From Adiantum capillus-veneris (taxonomy: Eukaryota > Streptophyta > Polypodiopsida > Polypodiales > Pteridaceae): DNA of 64,000 nucleotides. Both the position numbers and the translations under genes were made by a program. The first letter of the stretch is position 1; the number at the start of each line of letters is the position of its first letter. The notes below the pieces were generated by a model, which made no database searches, was not told where the DNA came from, and was given only the letters and a program-made list of their open reading frames with translations. Location: contig CM043960.1 in the NCBI GenBank assembly GCA_014529385.2, forward strand, positions 74,424,910 to 74,488,909, read 5' to 3'. Below, in pieces: positions 1 through 11,436 of this stretch.

Positions 1-59
1 TTGACACTTCAATACCAAAAATTGAACTACTTCTATCGGGTTTAGACAACTACTCTTTT

Positions 60-1400
60 CTTATGGTGCCTAGCTTTCCATTAAAGCTTGGAAAGAGAGG
101 ATTATAACCATACATTCTTCCTATTGTAAAGAGACATGAAAAACCTAAGCTTGATTACCATAATGAGACTAAACCTTTCTCTCTTTAATGGGACAAGGTT
201 TCCATGAAAGCTTAACCCTAATCACACAAGGTCACCATGGAAGCTAAACCCTAAATTGCAAGCTTGTCTTTCAAAGTTTTTCCTAAGTGCAAAGTTACCA
301 TTAAAGATTAGCTTAAAAGTGCAAATATACCTTTGAAGCTTAACTTTATGATGCATAGATACCCTTTGCACTTAACCCTAATTGCGAGGTTACCATTAAA
401 GCTGAAACCTAAAAGTACAAGGTAGTCACTAAAGCTTACCCTAAGTGCAAAGTTACCATTAAATCTTAGCTTACGAGTGAAAATCTACCTTTGAATCTTA
501 ACTTTATGATGCGTAGATACTCTTATCACTTAACCCTAATTGCGAGGTTTCCATTAAAGCTTAAACCTAAAATACAAGGTAGTCACTAAAGCTTACATCT
601 AAGTGAAAAGTTATCATTAAAGCTTAGCTTACAATTCCAAATCTACCTTTGAAGCTTAACTTTATGATGCATAGATACTCTTATCACTTAACCCTAATTG
701 CGAGATTTCCATTAAAGCTTAAACCTAAAAATGCAAGGTAGTCACTAAAGCTTACAGCTAAGTGCAAAATTACCATTAAATCTTAGCTTACGAGTGCAAA
801 TCTACCTTTGAAGCTTAACTTTATGATGCATAGATACTCTTATCACTTAACCCTAATTGTGAGGTTTCCATTAAAGCTTAAACCTAAAAATGCAAGGTAG
901 TCACTAAAGCTTACACCTAAGTGCAAAGTTACCATTAAAGCTTAGCTTAAGAGTGCAAATCTACCTTGGAAGCTTAGCTTAATGATGCACAGATACTCTT
1001 ATCACTTAACCCTAATTGTGAGGTTCCCATTAAAGCTTAAACCTAAAAATGCAAGGTAGTCACTAAAGCTTACACCTAAGTGCAAAGTTACCATTAAAGT
1101 TACCACTAAAGCTTACATCTAAGTGCAAAGTTACCATTAAAGCTTATCTTAAGAGTGCAAATCTACCTTGGAAGCTTAGCTTAATGATGCATAGATACTC
1201 TTATCACTTGACCCTAATTGTGAGGTTTCCATTAAAGCTTACACCTAAAAATGCAAGGTAGTCACTAAAGCTTACACCTAAGTGCAAAGTTACCATTAAA
1301 TCTTAGCTTAAGAGTGCAAATCTACCTTGGAAGCTTAGCTTAATGATACATAACTACCATTAATACTTAACCCTAATTCCAAGGTTACCATTAAAACTTA
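60..1400. repeat. Satellite-like tandem array, ~159-bp monomer
   Basis: A recurring landmark (ttatgatgcatagatac or close variants) falls near 343, 503, 661, 820, 979, 1180 and 1340. This gives a monomer of about 158-160 bp, with one unit lengthened by about 40 bp through a local duplication near 1095-1135. Each monomer has several AAGCTT sites and one copy of cttaaccctaatt, which contains a single telomere-like CCCTAA unit. Positions 60-300 look like more decayed units of the same array. No coding potential is seen. It could be a true satellite that continues left of the window or a local array inside a retroelement; the window edge prevents deciding. Confidence 0.85.
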
Positions 1401-1771
1401 AACCCAAAATGATGCACATAAACCTTCCTAGTATTAAAACACATGGATTAATTAATCCGATTAGAAATGAAGATTACCTCTTCTAAACAAGAGGAAAATG
1501 GGGTTGTAGTCCTTCTTGAAGAGATGTGAGGCTCGAGGAGGAAGGAAAGGGATTTAGGATGAAGAGGAGGGAGAGGAGAGCTTCTTCACAAAACCCTCAA
1601 GGGTTTGGCCTTCAAGAGAGGGAGACAGCAAGAGCAAGGTTTAATGGAAACCTTGATTTTACTTAAGCATAATCTTGAGCATGGCAAGTATGCAAGTAGC
1701 TTAGCAATATTGTGTGTGTGTGTGTAAAATTACAAAGGAGAGGGAGTGCTTATATAGGAAATGGTGGGTAT
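1401..1771. other. Unassigned interval, purine-rich
   Basis: No gene recognised. It contains a GA-rich stretch around 1530-1630 and a short TG repeat near 1711-1724, then runs into the 29-bp minisatellite. Confidence 0.5.
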
Positions 1772-2050
1772 TCTCTTCTCAAATGCTATTGGACCCCAAT
1801 TCTCTTCTCAAATGCTATTGGATCCTAATTCTCTTCTCAATTGCTATTGGACCCCATTTCTCTTCTCAAATGCTATTGGACCCCAATTCTCTTCTTAATT
1901 CCTATTGGAGCCCAATTCTCTTCTCAAATGCTATTGGATCCTAATTCTCTTCTCAATTGCTAATGGACCCCAATTCTCTTCTTCAATTGCTATTGGACCC
2001 CAATTCTCTTCTTAATTTCTATTGGACCCCAATTTTCTTCTCAATTCTTA
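1772..2050. repeat. 29-bp minisatellite, about 9-10 units
   Basis: The unit tctcttctcaaatgctattg plus ggaccccaat repeats with a strict 29-bp period; unit starts are visible at 1772, 1801, 1830 and 1859 and the array continues to about 2050. Units alternate between two subtypes (ggaccccaat and ggatcctaat), so the array may have grown by duplicating multi-unit blocks. A small open frame across it is only a by-product of the repeat. Confidence 0.9.
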
Positions 2051-2389
2051 TCTCTTAACTTTATCTTTCAATCACTTTAAATTTTTTCCGTTTTGAGCGT
2101 TGACTCATTTATCTATTGATAACATCCAACTGCTACCATGTTCTTGACAGTTAAGAATTTCATAATGATCTTTCAATTAATCTTGCAATATCTCCTCCCT
2201 TGTGTACCCAATTTATTTCCTCCATCCTTATTTCTCTTGTATCTATAGCTTACTGCTTCATCTTTCACTTGGTAATCAGATATTTCATGTAATTAGACTT
2301 GTAAAACTCCATAGACGATTTGAATCTCAAAAGAATTGGCTAACTAGAGATGGTTGAATTCCATAAATATGACGATTGATTACATCTAC
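2051..2389. other. Unassigned AT-rich interval
   Basis: Nothing recognisable. It separates the minisatellite from the decayed integrase end of element B, and could include remnants of that element's 3' side, but no LTR copy matching 5253-6545 is visible here. Confidence 0.4.
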
Positions 2390-3490
2390 ATTACATCAAA
2401 AGTGCCGTTGATATCTTGAAGAATAATTATAAGTTGTTCTGAATAACCAACCAAAAAATATGATCAAGGGTTTGGACAAAAGGGAGATATTGATTTGATA
2501 AAGATGCACAATATCTGAATGTAAGCTTACAAAATTTCCCTAGCTTTAAGGAGCTGTGTTTGGATTTGACTCTGAGGAAAACTTGTTCGTCTTTGCTAAA
2601 GCTTTTAGTAGAGCAGTGAAGATCAGCGTAGCTCTTTTGCCTATCACTAGCTCTCTTTAGGTTGTCTCTAATGACTAGAAGTTGATTATCCATATCTTCC
2701 AGGGTAGACTTAGCGGCAGGAACATGAAGAGCTGGGTCAGCTTATCGAAGAGGGACTAAACATTCCTGAACATACAAGGCCTTAAAGGACGAGGCTGCGA
2801 TGGTGAGAAGAGTTATAAGCAAACTCAACTAGGGGAAAAAACGTGATCCATTGCTAGACTGCTGGTTGCAATATGCTCAAAGCATATCTTCAATGACTTG
2901 ATTCACTCGCTCAGTTTGACCATCAATCTCCGGATGATATGCTGAGCTAAGATTCAGTTGGGTACCTAGAGATCGAAACATGGCTTGCCAAAACTTAGAA
3001 GTAAATTTGGCATCTCGATCACTGATGATTCTTGCAGGGATTCCATGTAATCTTACTACCTCTTTGACAAATACTTGGGCTATACCGATGGCGGTGGTTG
3101 TCTGCTTGATTGGAATTAGATGAACCATCTTAGTGAGTTTGTGTACTATGAAAAAATAGAATCATAGTTTCCAGTTGTCTTTGGAAGACTTGTAACAAAG
3201 TCCATACTCAAACATTCTCACTTCATCTAAGGAATATCTAGGCACTGAAGCTTTCCAGGTAGTAAAGAAGACTATCTACTAAGCTATAGTCAGTTAAGTG
3301 TTTCCTTGGGTCCCAAGCTTGAATCTCTTGCAAAAGAGGTCTAAAATAGGGGTCTACCTGAATTTCTTGTTGACCTCCCTCGGATAAAGAAGAGCTAAGG
3401 AGTGAAATTAGTCAGGGTTGATGAGGACAAGACTACTGGTCAAGAGGTCTTTGAGTCTATTGAAGGCAGCATCTCTCCCCAACAAAAAAG
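2390..3490 (-). pseudogene. Element B pol remnant (RT/RNase H linker and integrase)
   Basis: Pieces of a Ty3/gypsy pol on the minus strand. Around 3410-3480 a fragment reads AFNRLKDLLTSSLVLINPD-like, the hinge between reverse transcriptase and RNase H. At 3250-3400 a linker reads QVDPYFRPLLQEIQAW. Integrase catalytic core lies at 2877-3128 with GIPARIISDRDAKF (second catalytic Asp) and AYHPEIDGQTERVN (catalytic Glu). A broken stretch at 2700-2876 still reads VEFAYNSSHH, and an integrase C-terminal piece with QKSYADLH follows at 2427-2693. The RT core and gag are missing and the frame changes several times, so it cannot be functional. Integrase would insert element cDNA in the nucleus. The ISDRDAKF/DGQTERVNQ style is typical of chromovirus-like plant gypsy elements. 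Confidence 0.88.
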
Positions 3491-5237
3491 AAAGAGCTGT
3501 CCTCAACTCGAATAAAATAAGTAATTGATGAAGCTTCTTGGATACGTCTTGCAAGTTAACTTCTTGTTAACGCTTTCAACTTGACTTATCTCTTACACCT
3601 CTTCATCCCCAAAAATTTGCTAATATAACAATGGAATCATGAAAAATCTTTCTTAATAAGCTATCTTCTTGAATAAGTCATTGTGTTTGTGGCTTTGTCG
3701 ATACACTACTTCCTCTTTATAAAGCTACAGGTAATTCCTTCTTTATCCGCTCTTGTTATCCTCTTATTTTTGCGATCTTCACTCTCTTGTAACTTAGTCA
3801 TTTTCTTATATAATGGTGTCTTGGCAAGAAGACTTGGTTCTTCATATATGCATCTCTCACTTGCAGAGTGTAGATGAGGCAATTAAAAGACAGTTCTTAG
3901 AGCGATACAAAGGTCTCCTCTTTCCTTAGTCAAATTCTTGTGTCGGCCAGACGATATGGAAGACATGGCGACATCTCACAAGAGTGACTCTCTAGGGTAG
4001 AGACCATTTCCGCAACAATATCCGACTTGCTATGGCTACAGAGGCTCTGGGACTTGGCCCTTGATACTACTGTGTTAAAAGGACACGAGATCCTGGATTC
4101 TCTGCAAGATTGTTCTTGCTTGTGCAGTTTATCCCCCATTCCAATATTTGTCTCGATACCATCTGGAGCCTTCCTCTTAGAGGTCCCTTTCTTTCTCAGC
4201 TCATACCCGAGAAATTGCTCAAGCTGTTTCTCGTAGAAGCATTCCAGAGGGTGAGCGTCCTAACAAGTGCGGCGCTTGCAATACTTGGTTATGTGACCAT
4301 ATATTACAGGATCTTCATGAGTTGTAAACTTTCTTGCCTCTCTGTAATTACTTCCTGCCTCCCTTGTAATCCTTTTTGGCTTTAATTGAAGAAATAACCC
4401 TTTTTGAAAAAATTGAGTATTGCCAGTATCTCCTTTTTTTCAAATGTCACTGTCTTCTTCAATTGCCAATGAGTTTTTAAGGAATTCTCTTTACTGTGTA
4501 CTTTTAATTTCTGCAAATAGTCTTGAGTAAAGATTTCCACTTTAAAGTTCTTGGCTAACTCATAAGTTTTCTTTCTTATTCTCTCAAGTCTTTGAATGAT
4601 CCGTCAAATTCGTGAGCTTATCTCTTGCACTTTCCCATCTTTAAGGGATTTCTTTTGGTCAGACTTTAAAGAAAAAAAAACTTGGTCATCACTTGCACTC
4701 TTAAGATTCTTTCTTATGACTTGCAATTTGGCAATCCAATTATTCACTTAATTTTTAAAAAAAATCCTTCTATCTCAAGATTATCTTGGTATGATTTTCA
4801 GTAATCTTGAATTCTCATGAAGTCCTAACAATAGAAAACTTGGAAGATCTGCAACTCTTGCGCTCAACAAGACTTCTTCAATTCAGTGGATAAGTACTCA
4901 ATTTTTCATAGTATTGATGTAAACAAAAATGCTATCCTTGCCATTCCATGTAATCTTCCAATCCTGATAAATTCCAACCTTCATAAATCTCTCATTCATG
5001 AGCTTCCTAAAATGTTCCAACAGAGCGAGCCTTCGCTCTAGCGTCGCAGTTTCCATCCTCCCGTACATAATCCGCTGAATTTATTATGGCAGATCCCAAG
5101 CCATCTTGAATTTTTTTGAATAATTTATTGGAACATCAAGACTTCATTTTGTAATTAAATTGAAATTTGGGTGCTAGACTGAGCTATTTTTCTCTCATGC
5201 ATTAATCTTAAATTCCAAGGTCCAAGATTCAAAATTA
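3491..5237. other. Interior of element B without readable gene
   Basis: About 1.7 kb, T-rich on the plus strand, between the pol remnant and the primer site, so it should correspond to leader and gag. A short minus-strand frame at 3930-4139 shows no motif I recognise. Poly-A/T runs occur near 4672 and 4757. Confidence 0.5.
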
Positions 5238-5250
5238 GGCTCTGATACCA
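5238..5250 (-). promoter_or_regulatory. Primer binding site of element B (tRNA-iMet type)
   Basis: The minus strand reads TGGTATCAGAGCC two bases inside the LTR end (ACA at 5253-5255). This is the standard plant LTR-element site complementary to the 3' end of initiator tRNA-Met, used to start minus-strand cDNA. Confidence 0.9.
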
Positions 5251-5252
5251 CT

Positions 5253-6545
5253 TGTGAGAACCATACCCAGACTCGCCCCTACTCACCTCCCTCAGTCCTC
5301 TAGACCGTTCTAGGGAAAGACGTAGATCTATCTGCAGGTATCCCTCCCACTTGGGACCGACACAAGGGGGTGCATCCCTTCATTCAATGATTCTATCCGC
5401 TTCTCATAATCAATCTGTCCTTGAGAACTTTTCGCACCCAAAATTGTGGTCCTTAGTCTTGATTCTCTTGATCTTTAACTTGAGGATCTACTCTTGCTTT
5501 CTTGTTCTTCCTTGGTTCAAGGTGATAACCTGTTTTTCTTGATAAGCAGGTAGGGCAGTTATCACTTCCCCTAAGAAGAGGGATCTTGCAATCCTACCTG
5601 GTCTCGCTCGTCCCCGATTACCTATTTTTATCCCACGTACTCCTAGCGTTTAACAAAAAATTTTAAATTAACATTCGCCCATCTGACCCTCCGGATCCCC
5701 CCACCCACCGAACCATTCCATGGACATCCGTTCCTGAGGTAGTACTTAACTACCATAAAATCAGGAAGACAGCGGTCTATCAGACATCATCAAAAAACAA
5801 GCAGCATGCAATCTATTGCATACCCTCGTTCAGGGAAATTCATCTGGTTGTTCCCACCATATCTTTATTCAGAAACTTTTAATTCATTTTCTTTCCTTTA
5901 TTTGCTATAATTAGCTTGTAACTAGTTTCCTAACTAATCATGCAACACATTTAGTTTCAACCAATTCATCTTGTCTCCCCATTCAAGACAAGATATTCGG
6001 TTACAAGCCATCAAAATGGCAGCACCTTCACAATATTTCCAGAATTAAGTGTTTGAGAAAGGCTCATCAAGTAATTTAATCATTCCTTCCTAAGAATTTT
6101 ATTTCGAGATGTATAGCACCATCTGGTGACAATGCACAAGATAGCCCCTATATTCCTAGCCTTTCCAGTTCTTTTTTAAGCAACCAAGTCGAACAAATTT
6201 CCTTAGTCAAATTCACATCATCCTCCCTGTGTATGACCTTCTCATCCAACTATTGGCATTAGGCCATACCCGGATTATGGCCATTTTCCACTGAGATATC
6301 GCAGGTACTTCACCCGGCCGGGCAAAGATAAAACAAACCCATTCATCCCTTATCCCTCGGGCATGAATGACCTAGGTATAACAACTTGCCGGTTACGCTA
6401 CCCTAGCCGAAAAGTGCCAATCTCCGTCAAGTTCCCCAAGAGAATTCTCTCAATGGGCCGGCCTTTCAATCAAATTGACCCCAAGAAGATCCATCTTGAT
6501 TTCCGGTCATTTTCAGACAATCTTCAAAACTCTTAGTTAAATCGG
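5253..6545 (-). repeat. Element B 5' LTR (partial or of unresolved length)
   Basis: The inner end is fixed by the primer site: the plus strand starts TGTGAGAACC at 5253, the reverse complement of a canonical LTR end in ACA. The outer boundary cannot be fixed because no second copy is in the window; it may be truncated at 6545, where element A begins. It contains GC-richer blocks (5270-5350, 5580-5720, 6290-6480) than its surroundings. Confidence 0.65.
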
Positions 6546-6817
6546 TGTAAGATGATAATGACATAGTAGAAATAAAGAATCAATGCTTTTTTCCCCAAGT
6601 TAAAGAGGCGGAGCTATTGATGTTTTTTCCATAGTACTTTTTGACGGTGAAGTAAGAATATGTTACCCTTGATATAAATAATAGGATGAGATAGAAAGAT
6701 TATTATTATACTTAAATATGCATATGTCCATTATCGGAAATATAATTATGTATCTAAAAAGATACAAGATAACTCTTGTAGCATGCGTTCCCACTATGTA
6801 CATGTCACAGCACGACA
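6546..6817 (-). repeat. Element A truncated 3' LTR
   Basis: This segment matches 14452-14728 with scattered substitutions and a 5-bp indel near the outer end. It starts (minus strand) TGTCGTGCTG directly after a polypurine tract and stops at 6546, where the match to the 5' LTR is lost and element B sequence begins. Only about one seventh of the LTR remains. Confidence 0.88.
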
Positions 6818-6830
6818 TCCACCCCCTCTA
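6818..6830 (-). promoter_or_regulatory. Polypurine tract of element A
   Basis: The minus strand reads TAGAGGGGGTGGA immediately before the LTR start TGTCGTG. In LTR elements this RNase-H-resistant purine run primes plus-strand cDNA. Confidence 0.8.
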
Positions 6831-6875
6831 AACCTGCACATCCTCCGGTATGTGCCACATTGTCTCTTTGTAAGA

Positions 6876-8377
6876 TCAGCCCTCTTGTACATCTTCTTTG
6901 CTTTGTTCTTCACTGGATGATTCCAGAGCTTCATCTTCACTTTGATCTTCACCTTTGTTTTGCTCTTCTTCCTCATCAACATCTTCTGGATCATTGTCTC
7001 CTCTTCTCTTAAACATTTTGATCCTTTTTCCCACAATGGGAATCTTTACTTCTGTACAATCTAGTTCAGACAAGTTGTAAGTAGCATTTTCATGCACATG
7101 CTTTACAACATACAGTCCAAACCATCTTTTTTAAAACTTACGCATGATTGTGTGTTGGTTATCAAGGCTACTATCATACACTAAAACCCAGTCACCTTTG
7201 TCAATTGCTTTGTTCTTGAGACGATGTCACTTATCAAAGTAGTCCTTGTTTTTCAACCTTGCATTTTGAGTCATTCTTTTGTAGCTTCAATGTCTCCAGG
7301 TCTTCTCTCTAGTTGCCTTATGTGCAATGCAAGGAGACCTTCCCTACTAAGCCCCTCTTGCCAAGGTAGTACATTCCATGTGGGAATTGTATCTTCAATC
7401 GGCATCACTGGCTTTTGACCATACATTAGCTCCGCAGGCATGTAGCCAGTTACTGAGCTATGTGTTGTACGATCAGCCCATAAAGGATATGGTAACAGTT
7501 TTGGCCACTCACCAACTCTTCCTTCGCAAGCCTTGGCCAAAGCTTTGATGATAGGAGGGTGCCCTCTTTCACTCTTTCCATTGCCTTCAGGGTTGTAAGT
7601 TGTAGTAAGAGAAATCTTGATTCCTAATCTAGAAAAGGACTCCCTTGCTTCCTCTGCATCTATCTCACCTCTGTCTGCACTGATCTTTCCCACACAACCA
7701 TAACGGCAAATCGCCTCATCAAGAAGGAATTTGCACACAGCTTCTGTGGTTTTGGCCCTTAATGCTCTTCCTTCAACCTGCTTCGTTAGGTCTTCTCGTG
7801 CAAGAACCAAGTATCTCATCTGCCACAGTCCTAAAAGCATTGTGATTAGATCCATAACTCATTTATAGTGCATGGCTAGTGAATATGTAGGGTGCAATCC
7901 ATCACAATGTCGAACATTTGAATACATTTGACAAGTTACACATTACTCTACAAATTGAGATACATCTTTATACATACCCTTCCACCAGTATTTTTCTTTC
8001 AACTTTGAGAAGGTTGCCCACACACCCTTGTGTCCAGCCCATAGACTCTCATGAAACTCTTGCATGAGCTTTACTTGAGTCTCTTTTTTACATATAACCC
8101 TTTGTGGTGTAGCACCCATTTGTTTAGGATGCTTCCACAAGTAACCATCCCTCAAAAAGTAACTATATGCTTTCCTGCGTATCCTCTTGAATTCATGTTC
8201 AGACCAATCATCCTGTTTTGTTAGAGTACTCAAGTAGCTTCCAATAAGAAGCCAATCACCTTCATAAAGATCTTTCAAGAACAATTCAAGTGGATTAGTC
8301 ATGCAGACGTTGTTACCTTTGACATGAGAGATGGAATAGAACTTTGTGCCCACATCATCTCCCTCATCAATCATCTA
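6876..8377 (-). pseudogene. Element A integrase
   Basis: Inserts element cDNA. The N-terminal zinc module is visible near 7925-8060 (GHKGVWATF, then a Cys pair CVTC after an in-frame stop at 7943-7945). The catalytic core spans 7271-7855 with LAREDLT (first Asp), ISADRGEIDAEEARE (second Asp, replacing the usual SDNG) and NPEGNGKSERGH (Glu). A C-terminal basic and acidic tail (KRWFGLYVVKH, IVGKRIKMFKRRG, then a Glu/Asp-rich end) follows at 6876-7130. Stops occur at 7943-7945, just upstream of 7855, and 7271-7273; the tail is in another frame. The core is readable and decay is moderate. Confidence 0.85.
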
Positions 8378-10300
8378 TGACTCATCTTCATACCTTGCCC
8401 TTGATAGCATATCTTCCACTGTATTGTCTTTACCTGCAATGTGCATAAACTCAGGGTTTAAGGACTTAATGTAGGAAATCCACCGCAACATAGCAATGTC
8501 TGGCGTTGAGCAGCTTGTAATCATCCCAAGAAGTGGTAGACAATCTGTTTCTACAACCACACATGCACTAATTAGGTACTCTTTTCCATTTTTCAAGGTT
8601 GTAACCATACCCCATAACTCTCTCTTTATCTGTGGATAGTTTCTTTGGAAATCACTCAGTACCTTTGCTCCAAATCTCACCACATACCTGTGTCCTTCGT
8701 CATCTTGCCCTATTTCCCATCCAATCCCTATAGGATTGGTTTCTACTGTCACAATTACTGGCCTTTGACACTCATAGTCTACCTTTCTCAAAGTTGGTTC
8801 TGACTGGAGCAACTCCTTTAGCCTTCTCATGGCTTTTACATGTGCTTCTATCCATTTAAAATTTTGATTCTTTCTAAGCAACTAATAAAGAGGATCAGCT
8901 ACATGTGCATAATGTGGAATCCAAATAACATAAAAGACACATGCTCCCAGGAACCTTCTAACCTCAGTGATGCTAGTGCATGTTTCTTTCATTCTTTGGA
9001 TGGCATCTACCTTTGTTGGACAAGGTTTCCTACCATATGGTCCGCACTTGTGCCCCACAATGAGCACTTCATTGACACCAAACATAGACTATTTTCTTGA
9101 CAAATTAAGATTCACTTCCTCTAGCCTAGATAGAATTTTATCACAATCATTTATGTGATTTACCACAAACCTACGACATCCCCCCCTAAGATCCAAAGAT
9201 TTATCTTTCTCACTTTCTTCACATCCTTTGATAGGTAAATCATCAATGAAAGGAATTGTAATTTGAGGAATAAAGTCACGTAAGACCTTATTCATCCCAT
9301 TCATCATATGTGCAACCGAGTTGGTTGCTCCCTGTGGCAAGGTACACATCCTTACCAAACCCAAAGGTGTCCTCATGGTTGTCAAGTCTCTGCTTTCAAT
9401 TGCAAGCTGAAATTGATCGTACCCTGAGTAGAGATCCCCCATCGAGTAGATTTCCCTCCCTGTAAATGCCTCTGCAAACTCATCCACAAATGGACCTGTA
9501 CCTACATTTCTAATTGTCACCTTGTTCACTGGTTGCATATCTTGGATGAAGCATAGAGAACCATTCTTCTTTGGAACTGTGAACCACCTATTTGAGTATG
9601 GAGCACATAAAGGCTCCAAGATTCCTTCTTTTATTTTCTCATTCACTAGCTCTACTAACTTTGTCAAATGAGCCTTTGGAACCGGAATAGGCTGCAGATT
9701 CCAAGGCACATGAGGTATTGTGAAAATTACCATAGGAGCTACAATACAAGGATCAACACATCCTATCTGCAACTCTTGGAAAGACTCCTTTGTGAAGGTA
9801 TGCCCAATCTTTTTAGGATTCCTCAAACTTGGTTGTAAAGAAGCCTGCTCAATCTTTTCCCTGTTGTTGGGTGGTAAGGGTGAAGCTACTGGTTTCACCT
9901 TCTTTGCTACACTCTTGTATTTAGTTTCAACATGGACTTCTGGGCCAACTGTTTGTTTTTCTTTAAAGGCTTCTACTACTTGATACATTTCCATAGAGAA
10001 AACTTCCACAACTTCATTTTCAAGATGCAAACTAGACCCCATTATAGCATCAAGCTCACCCATAGTATCTACAAAAGAAACTTGTTCACACAAACCCAAA
10101 ACATTTTCAATAGGCTCTAGCAGCCCACTTTTTTTCATGCCTATTTGTACATTATGCACATATTGTCTCTCACATCTCTTCAAATCTTCAAGTTTTGTAA
10201 AACATACTGATCCATTCCTTGTTACCAAGGATCTCGTTGAGAAAGTTTCACCTATTTTTGGTTCAGGCGAGACCCTTTCTCTTTCTGTACCACTCCAATC
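8375..10300 (-). pseudogene. Element A reverse transcriptase and RNase H
   Basis: Copies element RNA to DNA. The RT core lies at about 9089-9700: VPKKNGSLCF, YSGYDQFQLAIESRD, LPQGATNSVAHMM and the catalytic FIDDLPIKG. The RT connection follows at 8882-9085 (VGHKCGPYGRKPCPTKVDAI, RRFLGACVF). RNase H lies at 8375-8881 with VETNPIGIGWEIG, KRELWGMVTTLKNGKEYL and ETDCLPLL, ending with a DNTVEDMLSR linker. The first catalytic Asp of RNase H appears as Glu. All of it, including the integrase core, lies in one frame broken only by single stops at 9089, 8882 and 8375, so the ancestor had one long pol frame. Confidence 0.9.
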
Positions 10301-11436
10301 CTGCTTTACAATGGTAATTGGCCAAAACCCATCATTTCCCTATGGTCATGAAACTCTTTGGTCACCTTTGGTAGAGGATGTTCTCTGAGGTTGTCACGAT
10401 TTCTTTCATGGTTCACACAAACTGTGAGAAATTGGATAGCACGTTTACCATCTTTGCTACATATCCTAGCATATGTTGAACCATCGTCCATTACCTTTGT
10501 TTTCATTCGAACTCCCACAATGTAGGGTTGTCCAAGGATGAGATGATATGAAGATGTATCCTGTACAAAGAAGTTTTGGTCAATCTTTACATCACCTATT
10601 GTCACCTTCACACCTGGACATGCTGCATGCAATTCACCGGATGAATTGTTTTCCACTTTTACCATCCAGCAATGATATGTGTCCATCGACCATTTGCACT
10701 TGTTGTAGAGACTCTTTGAAATTATGTTTATTTCTGAACCATGGTCAATCAAGGCACCAAATGGCTTTTCAATATCACCTACCTTGACCAAAGTTTCTAT
10801 AGTATCCCTTGCCCAGTGACTTCGTGAATAGTAGCTCCTAGGAATAGCTTCAACTTCTTCATCATCATTTGAAAAATGCACTTGCTTCACTCTCCCACTA
10901 GATTGGTAGCATCCTACCATAGCTCCATCATCCTCGTTATTTTGCAACTGCATCCCTTGTGTCTTCAAGGTTTCCTCATCAACCTGTAGACGAGCAACCT
11001 TAGCAAGATTTTGCCTCTTTCTCTTGATGATGTCAATGATCTCCTCGTGGAATTCACGCTTTGCAATGCCAAGGACTTTTCCCAGAGTGAACTCAATCTT
11101 GCTATTCAAATTCCTTTCCTCCAAGACTTTCTTTAAATCTGTAGCAACCTCAATATCAGATTGTAGTTTATAAGTTGGGCCTTTTGTCTTACCTTTTGTT
11201 GGATCTTTCTTCTTTCTTGTTGTAGACTCCTCCATGAGTACTTCAGGTGGAGATGCTCCTTGTGTCAGGGGTGTTTGAGAAGGCATTGAGTCGCTTCTTC
11301 CCCCACTTCTAGAAGCTCTTTTTGATGGTCCTTCATTAGCATTCTCACGTCTGTGCTTCTCTTCTACAATAGCCTTATTTTGTTGGCATTTTGTAATGTA
11401 GGCATGCATTGACAATGAGTCCACTGGATCATCCCA
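10301..11436 (-). pseudogene. Element A gag C-terminus and retropepsin protease
   Basis: The N-terminal part is basic and Ser/Thr-rich (11150-11420). The aspartic protease lies at about 10480-10780 with the active-site motif ALIDHGSEINIIS and the late motif LILGQPYIVG. Retropepsins normally have Asp-Thr/Ser-Gly; here it is Asp-His-Gly, which may be a decay mutation or a lineage trait. The protease cuts the polyprotein. It shares a frame with the distal gag ORF (11437-11739) apart from a TGA at 11437-11439, and a frameshift near 10330 separates it from RT. Confidence 0.82.

Larger units (their letters stand above)
2390..6545 (-). mobile_element. Element B: decayed Ty3/gypsy retrotransposon
   Basis: Minus-strand remnant. 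From its 5' end at high coordinates it has an LTR segment (5253-6545), an initiator-Met-type primer binding site (5238-5250), a long non-coding or unreadable middle, and pol fragments (2390-3490). No 3' LTR is seen at the low-coordinate end, so it is deleted there. Its high-coordinate side is cut exactly where the truncated LTR of element A begins (6546), so one rearrangement or insertion may have damaged both. Confidence 0.75.

Noticed and set aside
60-1400. Interstitial telomere array
   Set aside because: CCCTAA occurs once per ~159-bp monomer, not as a tandem run.
3930-4385. Overlapping ORFs on both strands inside element B
   Set aside because: No recognisable domain; they fall in the decayed leader/gag region and look like chance frames.
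5238-5250. tRNA gene signals at the primer sites (5238, 26746, 62053)
   Set aside because: Only the 3'-end complement of a tRNA is present, adjacent to LTR ends; there is no full tRNA fold.
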